Under the pieces are notes generated by a model. That model worked only from the letters and a program-made list of their open reading frames with translations. It ran no database searches and had not been told where the DNA came from. This document shows, piece by piece, positions 4,811 to 9,415 of a stretch of DNA of 9,415 nucleotides. A program made the position numbers and the translations under genes. The stretch comes from Candidatus Woesebacteria bacterium (GTDB lineage Bacteria; Patescibacteriota; Microgenomatia; UBA8517), in assembly GCA_030699485.1 (NCBI GenBank), contig JAUYMM010000047.1, positions 1 through 9,415 of the forward strand, written 5' to 3'. Numbering within the stretch: the first letter of the stretch is position 1; each line of letters starts with the position of its first letter.

Positions 4811-5734
4811 ATGTCAGAGCGAATAACATATTTTCCAGAACAAAACCGAAATATTGAGTTTTCTGTACCCCAAATTGAAATTGGCATTCACAATAGATCA
4901 GTTGCACCATTCACAAGAAACACAATACTTTTTGGAGTTACAAAATATGGAACTCAAACTATTATTAAAATATTTGCAAATCGAAACGGGCTACTGAATG
5001 AATGGGAAGGCCTGAATATGGCTTATAATGCAGGACTGCCTGTTCCAGAACCTTATGCGTTAGCTAAAAACAGTGACGGAGTACAAGTTTTGATATCTCA
5101 AAAAATAGATGGAGAATTACTCCATACCAATAGCCAACCAAGTATAAGATACGAATTAGGTAAAATTGTAAGTTTTATGCATAACCAAGTACGAATTAAT
5201 GGAAAGGATTGGGCATCAACTGGTAAAACAAACTTCTCATATTATGAAAGTTTATTAAATAAATATTTAAAGAGTTCGCTAAGTGAACTTAAGACAGGCA
5301 GTGAGACCCACACGATTTTAAATAAATTTGTCAATATAATGTCTTACTATTGTAAAACAACTTCACCTGTTTTTAATCACAACGATTTACATGATGGACA
5401 AATTATCATAAAGCCAAATCATAAGTTAGTATTATTGGATTTTGAAAATTGGAAAGAGGAAACTCAACTAAATGAAATATCATATTATTTATTTCATTCG
5501 ATAAAAGATGGGAGTGTTAATAGAAATTTTGATAAATTTATAAATGGATACTTAAAATCTGATAGCCTTACTGACACTGAAAAATCAGTTATGACTTTTT
5601 ATTTGATATTTATTTCTGCCAGAGCTATTGATTATTTTAAAAATACTGGATCTAAATACTTGCAAAAAGCGTTAGAAACACACAAAAAAGTATTAAGTTA
5701 CACAAATGATGAAAGGTTATGGAAAGACTATTAA
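4811..5734 (+). CDS. APH/choline-kinase-fold phosphotransferase
   Basis: A 307-residue kinase-like protein of the aminoglycoside-phosphotransferase superfamily. Visible elements are the beta-3 lysine in TIIKIF (Lys53), a glutamate helix in NEWEGLNMAYNAGLPVPEP (63-81), the catalytic loop HNDLHDGQ (190-197, catalytic Asp192) and the metal-binding Asp210 in LLDFEN. Gln197 replaces the usual Asn of the HxDxxxxN loop; the HGDYHLGQ loop of maltokinases shows that Gln is tolerated. ATG at 4811 is preferred over an in-frame ATG at 4739, which falls in the orphan repeat fragment. The stop overlaps the convergent phosphatase stop by four bases. The substrate is unknown. APH-fold kinases act on Ser/Thr of precursor peptides in thioamitide and class V lanthipeptide pathways, and others confer resistance; either fits this cluster. 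Confidence 0.8.
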   Translation: MSERITYFPEQNRNIEFSVPQIEIGIHNRSVAPFTRNTILFGVTKYGTQTIIKIFANRNGLLNEWEGLNMAYNAGLPVPEPYALAKNSDGVQVLISQKIDGELLHTNSQPSIRYELGKIVSFMHNQVRINGKDWASTGKTNFSYYESLLNKYLKSSLSELKTGSETHTILNKFVNIMSYYCKTTSPVFNHNDLHDGQIIIKPNHKLVLLDFENWKEETQLNEISYYLFHSIKDGSVNRNFDKFINGYLKSDSLTDTEKSVMTFYLIFISARAIDYFKNTGSKYLQKALETHKKVLSYTNDERLWKDY

Positions 5735-6390
5735 GCTACCTGTTTATTTTCAGTTTTCATTCTTCCTAAATGTGAGAAATCATTTATATACCAGACTTTC
5801 CATGTTTTTCTATTTTCATTAAACTCCAAAAGCGATACTCCAGTATTCATAAGTTGTAAAGATCTATAAATTTTATTAAACACTTTGTCATCATATTTCT
5901 CACCTAACAGGATGTTTGTAATGAAACATCTAATAAACATTTCATGAGATACAACAACGATACTTTTATTTAAATAGTTAGTTGTTAAACTATTTTTAAA
6001 ATTAAATGCACGTACGGAGACCTCCCTTATCGATTCTTCATTATTTTCGAATTTCCAATCAAGATCATTGTAATTTTTGATATTCTCATCGTTGTAACGC
6101 TTACTAATATCATTTTTCCTATCTGCTCCGTATATTTCAGAGTATTGTTCGCGCTCTTGAATACCGTTAACTTGCTCAAGCGGTTTTCTTAGTATCTCTG
6201 AAACTATTTTTGCGGTTTCCAAAGCTCTTTTCCATTTACTAGATAGTATTATGTCTATCTTTTTAAATCTTGATAAAATTGTTAAGTTTTCAGATTGTTT
6301 TACTCCTGTATCACTAAGTGGAGTATTTGGAGTTTGCCATTTTTCCCTTGATCCTGATCCTTCTGCATGTCTAACAAGAAATATAAACAT
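5731..6390 (-). CDS. Histidine phosphatase superfamily protein
   Basis: A 219-residue protein of the branch-1 histidine phosphatase (phosphoglycerate-mutase-like) fold. It has the N-terminal RHG-type motif LVRHAE (Arg7, His8 as phospho-acceptor) and SSKWKRALETA (50-60, second active-site Arg). An acidic segment QEREQYSEIYG (78-88) supplies the likely general acid, and VVSHEMF (146-152) supplies the second histidine (His149). ATG at 6390 starts 12 bases after the SagB-like stop, in the same direction, so it is the last gene of the peptide operon. No Shine-Dalgarno is seen at a proper distance. Family members remove phosphate from small molecules or proteins. Placed beside a kinase-fold gene in the same cassette, a phosphorylation/dephosphorylation pair is an inference. 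Histidine phosphatases are not usual in thiazole/oxazole peptide clusters. Confidence 0.82.
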   Translation of the reverse strand: MFIFLVRHAEGSGSREKWQTPNTPLSDTGVKQSENLTILSRFKKIDIILSSKWKRALETAKIVSEILRKPLEQVNGIQEREQYSEIYGADRKNDISKRYNDENIKNYNDLDWKFENNEESIREVSVRAFNFKNSLTTNYLNKSIVVVSHEMFIRCFITNILLGEKYDDKVFNKIYRSLQLMNTGVSLLEFNENRKTWKVWYINDFSHLGRMKTENKQVA

Positions 6391-6402
6391 ATTAGAAGTA
6401 TA

Positions 6403-7191
6403 TCATCCTATTTTTGTTTTTGTACCGACTGCAACTACGCCAACAACTGATTCATCGAGACCATCAATATCAAGTAGTTCATTAATTCCATTGTCATTAA
6501 ATCCCCCAATAGAACAAACTCCAAGTCCCAACCCTGTCCCCATTAAATATAAATTTTGTGCCATATGTCCATATTCTGTTAAAATATGTCTATATCCTCT
6601 ATCCTGATATTTAATTTCTGTCCTATCAAAGACAGCTGTGATAACAAATAATAAAGCTGATTTCTTAATCCAGAGTTGGTCAAATTGATTTAACACTTTC
6701 TCTTTTGAAATATCTTCTAATATACACTCTAAAGAATGAGTTTTGACATGATAGTGGTATATACCTTTTTTTATTTTTTCAACATTAAAAACAATTGGAT
6801 ATATCTCTAATGGATATCTGGCTCCCCCTGACGGATAATTTCTTTTTTCACCACTAATACTAAAATCTTTTATTCCAGCTGAGTAGTAAATAAGATCAGA
6901 AAAATTATTAAGATCAATATCCATACCAGAAAAGTTCCTGAATGATTTTCTTTTCAAAATTGTTTTTTCAAGATCAATTTTAATTGTAGTGGGGCTAGGT
7001 AGAATTTGTTGATCAAACCTAGGATATGCCTTGTGATATACTTTTTTCCATTCTAATGGCCATGATTCTCGAGGGGTTTTCTTAAATGCCATAAAATCAT
7101 CAATATTTGTCGATATATGAAATTTCCGTGAATTAGATAATCCTTCAACGGATTCAATTAAACTTTCAATTTTGTCGTTTATTTTTGTCAT
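6403..7191 (-). CDS. SagB/McbC-type azoline dehydrogenase (nitroreductase fold)
   Basis: A 262-residue flavoprotein-like enzyme of the nitroreductase superfamily, SagB branch. The N-terminal part, with an FHxxT motif (24-28) and YPRFDQQILPSP (56-67), is typical of SagB proteins. FMN-binding landmarks are KRKSFRNFSG (80-89) and the YPSGGARYPLE loop (119-129). The Lys194-Tyr195 pair in EIKYQDRGYRH corresponds to the Lys-Tyr motif reported as essential in McbC/BcerB-type dehydrogenases. YGHMAQNLYLMGTGLGLG (207-224) follows. The expected reaction is FMN-dependent oxidation of thiazolines/oxazolines, made by the YcaO enzyme, to thiazoles/oxazoles. ATG starts three bases after the YcaO stop, indicating tight coupling in one operon. 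The assignment rests on motifs and on the neighbouring YcaO and precursor genes. Confidence 0.9.
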   Translation of the reverse strand: MTKINDKIESLIESVEGLSNSRKFHISTNIDDFMAFKKTPRESWPLEWKKVYHKAYPRFDQQILPSPTTIKIDLEKTILKRKSFRNFSGMDIDLNNFSDLIYYSAGIKDFSISGEKRNYPSGGARYPLEIYPIVFNVEKIKKGIYHYHVKTHSLECILEDISKEKVLNQFDQLWIKKSALLFVITAVFDRTEIKYQDRGYRHILTEYGHMAQNLYLMGTGLGLGVCSIGGFNDNGINELLDIDGLDESVVGVVAVGTKTKIG

Positions 7192-7194
7192 ATT

Positions 7195-8538
7195 TTATAA
7201 AAATGGATGTGGAAATTTATTTAATTCCTTCTCTGATTTTATTTTGAACCCTAATTTTTCAGGGACTTTATATAATCTGTCCCCACCTAATAATGGATAT
7301 TTTTCATTAAGGTAAATCGGTTGCATTTTTGGGATAATTACTTTTACAATATGATAATTAAGTTTTTTAAACTTTTCTATGGTTATATCCTTATAATAAA
7401 TGTCATAATTTTTAATTTTAAATATTTCAATTAACCTTTTTAATTTTTCACCTGATTTCATTATTTTACTATTGTAATTAACATTTTTTAACTTAGTATT
7501 GCATATCCAAAAATCAAGATTCTTAATTGCTTCTGTGTCATACCACAAGAAACCTCTTAGTTTGATATCTGAACTTTTCTGCAAATCTTGAATACTAACC
7601 TTTGTCGGTTCATCTTCGAAACTTGATCTAAGCCATGACCTTGTATGAAGTGCTTCTTCAATAGATCCGCTAATTGCTTTGAGTATATCAAAATCACATT
7701 TTAAACCCACTGATATTGCTTTACCAATTCCAGAGCGATTTATTATTACTGATGCAATAGTTGGAATTTTAATGTCTGTTGTAATATCTAAAACTACAAT
7801 TTCAAATTTATATCTATCTAAAATAGATTGTAATTTTCGAATTTCGGGATCGTCTATATTTTTGAGATTGATTTTTGGAGGTGTAATTTTATTAAGATAA
7901 AAAATCATAAACGAATCACGTTCAATAACTTCACAAATTCCTCGAACTATAGCGGCTGAAAGGTTTGCGCCACCCGCCACCCCTGTACTAATAGCAGAAT
8001 AAATAGATGGCTCATTCTTTAGATATGGATATGAAAGATATATAAATTGTGAAGGTATCAGATATTGTTTATCATCTAATAAAGAAATACAATCGGTCCA
8101 TCTAAAAACAGAGTTATTGTCAATTGTGAATTTTTTAAATTCATCCTTCTTAAGTTGGTTTTTAGAAAAAGATGATATTGATCTAGGGTCAATAAATTCA
8201 CAATTCATATGATTAATTGACTTCGTAGTAACAGTTGATTCTTTTTTAAAAAAGAAGTTACAATATCTTTCTGTAGATTCGCACAAACATTTTAGTAATG
8301 CCTCCTTTTGCGAATGAAGTGAAGCCCCCGAAGACTTTGAGTGAAAATGTCTGCCATCATTTTTTAGAAATGAATCATTTAGGTCAACGGAATAATACCA
8401 AAATTTAGGTTCATCATAATATTGACGAACTCGTTTAATTTTTTTAATTAATTCGTAATCCTTATCGACAAGACAAGATAAAGACAATAAAGTTCTATCT
8501 ATATCTTGCTCACTTTCGCTATATAGATTATGTATCAC
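7195..8538 (-). CDS. YcaO-domain cyclodehydratase (azoline-forming, stand-alone)
   Basis: A 447-residue YcaO enzyme. YcaO proteins use ATP to activate backbone amides, so that Cys/Ser/Thr side chains cyclise to thiazoline/oxazoline. The ATP/Mg-binding glutamate motifs are present: SSGASLHSQKEALLKCLCES with Glu87 and TERY with Glu90 (69-92), then STGVAGGANL leading to ICEVIERDSF with Glu203 and Glu206 (184-210), and GSIEEALHTR (291-300). The C-terminus is KFPHPFL, a partial form of the proline-rich PxPxP tail of azoline-forming YcaOs. About 60 residues precede the YcaO domain, too little for a typical RRE plus E1-like C-protein fusion. The start is a GTG nine bases after the precursor stop, with no Shine-Dalgarno. 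No C-protein, F-protein or TfuA gene lies in the cassette, so peptide recognition here is unexplained. Confidence 0.92.
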   Translation of the reverse strand: MIHNLYSESEQDIDRTLLSLSCLVDKDYELIKKIKRVRQYYDEPKFWYYSVDLNDSFLKNDGRHFHSKSSGASLHSQKEALLKCLCESTERYCNFFFKKESTVTTKSINHMNCEFIDPRSISSFSKNQLKKDEFKKFTIDNNSVFRWTDCISLLDDKQYLIPSQFIYLSYPYLKNEPSIYSAISTGVAGGANLSAAIVRGICEVIERDSFMIFYLNKITPPKINLKNIDDPEIRKLQSILDRYKFEIVVLDITTDIKIPTIASVIINRSGIGKAISVGLKCDFDILKAISGSIEEALHTRSWLRSSFEDEPTKVSIQDLQKSSDIKLRGFLWYDTEAIKNLDFWICNTKLKNVNYNSKIMKSGEKLKRLIEIFKIKNYDIYYKDITIEKFKKLNYHIVKVIIPKMQPIYLNEKYPLLGGDRLYKVPEKLGFKIKSEKELNKFPHPFL

Positions 8539-8547
8539 TTTTTTATA

Positions 8548-8733
8548 TTATTCACCTGAACCTCCTGAGCCTTCACAACCACAACTTGCGGCACAATCAG
8601 ATTCACAACCGCAACTCTGTGCACAATCGCTTGTACATGCCGAATCACAGTCAGAAGCTTCCATTTTGATGCTTTTTGTCTCCATCATTGGTCTGGCATC
8701 TCTCAAATCTCTATTTTTGGTTATTAATTTCAA
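8548..8733 (-). CDS. Cys/Ser/Gly-rich RiPP precursor peptide (TOMM type)
   Basis: A 61-residue peptide starting at TTG, eight bases after GGAGG of a perfect Shine-Dalgarno. The frame remains open 14 codons upstream, but those codons overlap the -10 box and the ribosome site and are rejected. Residues 1-27 form a charged leader (KLITKNRDLRDARPMMETK and onward). Residues 28-61 form the presumed core, with eight Cys at 29, 33, 37, 41, 43, 47, 51 and 53, many Ser, and the tail EGSGGSGE. Two tandem ten-residue units share the pattern SDCAxSCGCE (35-44, 45-54). The Gly/Ser/Cys alternation resembles microcin B17, a thiazole/oxazole peptide. It heads the operon with YcaO and SagB-type genes, so azole formation at Cys and perhaps Ser is predicted. 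A metallothionein-like metal-binding peptide is the alternative. Confidence 0.85.
   Translation of the reverse strand: MKLITKNRDLRDARPMMETKSIKMEASDCDSACTSDCAQSCGCESDCAASCGCEGSGGSGE
8572..8631 (-). repeat. Two 30-bp tandem repeats in the precursor core
   Basis: Positions 8572-8601 and 8602-8631 are adjacent 30-base units sharing 22 bases and beginning TTCACAACC on the plus strand. They encode the two SDCAxSCGCE decapeptides. A more degraded third unit may follow (about 8632-8655), encoding the SDCDSACT region. This points to growth of the core by unit duplication. Confidence 0.7.
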
Positions 8734-8737
8734 TTTA

Positions 8738-8749
8738 ATCACCTCCTTA
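8738..8749 (-). promoter_or_regulatory. Perfect 12-nt Shine-Dalgarno of the precursor gene
   Basis: On the minus strand TAAGGAGGTGAT is the complement of the usual bacterial 16S rRNA 3' end (AUCACCUCCUUA). It sits eight bases (from GGAGG) upstream of TTG at 8733 and decides that start. No other gene in the window has a recognisable Shine-Dalgarno, so the precursor is probably translated far more strongly than its modifying enzymes. Confidence 0.85.
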
Positions 8750-8763
8750 GTAAATTCGTAGGA

Positions 8764-8792
8764 ATAATGACACACGTTTCTAAAAATGTCAA
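8764..8792 (-). promoter_or_regulatory. Promoter of the RiPP operon
   Basis: On the minus strand a consensus -35 TTGACA (8787-8792) is followed, after exactly 17 bases, by CATTAT (8764-8769) preceded by TGT, an extended -10. Transcription would start near 8757, giving a 24-base leader containing the Shine-Dalgarno and excluding upstream in-frame start codons. It lies just inside the right repeat, so the cassette carries its own promoter. Confidence 0.75.
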
Positions 8793-8794
8793 TT

Positions 8795-8813
8795 AATTTA
8801 AAAATATTAAATT
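8795..8813 (-). terminator. Weak AT-only hairpin after the surface-protein stop
   Basis: AATTTAA (8795-8801) and TTAAATT (8807-8813) are perfect inverted arms with a 5-base loop, overlapping the last base of the surface gene stop codon. With only A-T pairs it is a weak candidate terminator. It coincides with the edge of the direct repeat. Confidence 0.2.
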
Positions 8814-8903
8814 CATGGTGCCACTTCTGCCCATCTGAATCTTCTAAACATTAGTTTTTGGGGGAAGAGAACAACTTGGTCAGGAGCAAATTCAAAAAGT
8901 TCT
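8813..8903 (-). repeat. Right 91-bp direct repeat (intact 3' end of surface gene)
   Basis: These bases encode the final ELFEFAPDQVVLF to EVAP residues and the TGA stop of the surface protein. They match 4668-4758 at 86 of 91 positions in the same orientation with no gaps. Similarity ends at GTTCT on the inner coding side and at the stop codon on the other. It is the right boundary of the accessory cassette. Confidence 0.88.
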
Positions 8904-9415
8904 GCAGGAATTACTGTATCATCTGGTAGGTCTCTTTGTAATGTTATATTACCATATGAAGCTACAGAGCCTCTAACATGTAGTTGTGTGGTTCCCAGTC
9001 CTGTACTAAAACCAGTATCTGCAACATACATACCTTCAATAGATGGTGAACCTGTCACTGTCGGTGCTACAGTTATGTTTCCATTTACAATTGCTACAAA
9101 GAAGCCTGAGTTGTCATCTAAATTTATTTTACCGTTTATGTTAAAGTTTCCTGATTCTATAAATAAAATTATTTTTCTTGATCCAAAATCAATGTTTCCT
9201 ACAGTATCAAGGTTTCCTGTTATTTTGTACCATTCATATCCATTATCATCTAGTGTAACGCCCACTCCTGTTGTTAGTTTATTAATATCACTAAAAACAA
9301 TAGTGTCAGGTATTAAATTTTCAAAATATGAATAATTAAAAATTCTTTTTAAACTAGTTTCTGTGTTTGCATTCCAAAGATTAACTGATATTGTTCCTGG
9401 AGCTGTACCTATTTG
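8813..9415 (-). CDS. Surface-type beta-rich protein ending in WAEVAP, 5' end outside window
   Basis: The last 200 codons are visible; the frame stays open to the right edge, so any GTG or ATG inside is not the start. The sequence alternates short hydrophobic strands with Asn/Gly turns, for example ILFIESGNFNINGKINLDDN and GFFVAIVNGNITVAP, as in secreted beta-helix or beta-solenoid proteins. The ending LFEFAPDQVVLFPQ, then FRRFRWAEVAP, resembles C-termini of hypothetical Patescibacteria surface proteins that I recall finishing in WxEVAP. Function is unknown; a cell-surface or pilus-associated role is inferred. An orphan copy of its last 30 codons at 4668-4758 shows that at least one paralogue or rearranged copy existed. 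Confidence 0.75.
   Translation of the reverse strand, partial: QIGTAPGTISVNLWNANTETSLKRIFNYSYFENLIPDTIVFSDINKLTTGVGVTLDDNGYEWYKITGNLDTVGNIDFGSRKIILFIESGNFNINGKINLDDNSGFFVAIVNGNITVAPTVTGSPSIEGMYVADTGFSTGLGTTQLHVRGSVASYGNITLQRDLPDDTVIPAELFEFAPDQVVLFPQKLMFRRFRWAEVAP

Larger units (their letters stand above)
4759..8812. other. Putative inserted RiPP cassette between 91-bp direct repeats
   Basis: These 4054 bases hold the phosphotransferase, histidine phosphatase, SagB-type dehydrogenase, YcaO protein and peptide precursor. They are bounded on both sides by same-orientation copies of the 3' end of a surface-protein gene, and identity stops abruptly at both inner edges. Outside lie housekeeping tRNAs to the left and the surface gene to the right. 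No integrase, transposase or short target duplication is visible, so the way it moved is open. Homologous recombination between the repeats, or a tandem paralogue split by an insertion, are both possible. Confidence 0.5.

Noticed and set aside
5715..5745. Bidirectional terminator between the convergent phosphotransferase and phosphatase genes
   Set aside because: The stop codons overlap in TTAA and I find no stem with a T tail there.
8572..8655. CRISPR-like array
   Set aside because: The 30-bp units are adjacent without spacers and encode in-frame peptide repeats of the precursor core.
8548..8733. Metallothionein as the primary call for the Cys-rich peptide
   Set aside because: Eight Cys could bind metal, but the operon with YcaO and SagB and the leader/core layout favour a modified peptide; kept as the alternative.
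8734..8775. Longer precursor starting upstream, adding 14 residues beginning MCHYSYEF
   Set aside because: Those codons overlap the -10 box and the complete Shine-Dalgarno, and lie mostly upstream of the predicted transcription start; the TTG at 8733 has ideal spacing.
4759..8812. Transposon or integron identity for the cassette
   Set aside because: No transposase, integrase, terminal inverted repeats or short target duplications are visible; only long direct repeats of coding sequence.
8988..9335. Plus-strand open frame opposite the surface protein
   Set aside because: It is antisense to a coding frame that is open to the window edge and has clear beta-repeat character.

Overview
The window is AT-rich bacterial DNA. 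It most resembles a Candidate Phyla Radiation (Patescibacteria) genome, probably Microgenomates-like, although no marker gene proves this. The supporting signs are: short genes packed tightly with tRNAs between them; a DRG-type GTPase with a TGS domain, a family centred on archaea and eukaryotes; a pyrG of the MYLNVDAGTM type; GC-rich palindromic dispersed repeats lying in frame inside conserved genes; and a repeat-rich surface protein ending in WAEVAP. TGA is used as a stop several times, so the UGA=Gly code of Gracilibacteria/Absconditabacteria does not apply.

Positions 1-4561 are housekeeping. On the minus strand, in order of transcription, come a DRG-like GTPase, a class I rRNA-type methyltransferase, tRNA-Lys(CTT) and a low-molecular-weight phosphatase. 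On the plus strand lie tRNA-Arg(TCT) at the left edge, then tRNA-Arg(TCG) joined to pyrG by a single base, then tRNA-Leu(TAA) and tRNA-Pro(TGG). Four different dispersed repeats sit inside coding genes of this half, and each adds residues to the protein.

Positions 4562-8812 hold the accessory part, a compact cluster for a ribosomally made, post-translationally modified peptide (RiPP). A minus-strand operon encodes a 61-residue precursor with an eight-cysteine, Ser/Gly-rich core, then a YcaO cyclodehydratase, a SagB-type azoline dehydrogenase and a histidine phosphatase. A convergent APH/choline-kinase-fold phosphotransferase meets the phosphatase stop codon. The precursor has the best promoter in the window (TTGACA, 17 bp, extended -10) and a 12-nt perfect Shine-Dalgarno, which fixes a TTG start. 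This predicts a thiazole/oxazole-modified peptide. The window contains no E1-like/RRE partner, TfuA, transporter or leader peptidase.

Positions 8813-9415 are the 3' end of a surface-protein gene running off the right edge. Its last 91 bases (8813-8903) are repeated, 86 of 91 identical and in the same orientation, at 4668-4758 beside the tRNA-Pro gene, where they form an orphan C-terminal fragment with an intact stop. The peptide cassette therefore lies exactly between two direct copies of the 3' end of a surface gene. This looks like the footprint of an insertion or of recombination between paralogues, and recombination between the copies would remove the whole cluster cleanly.
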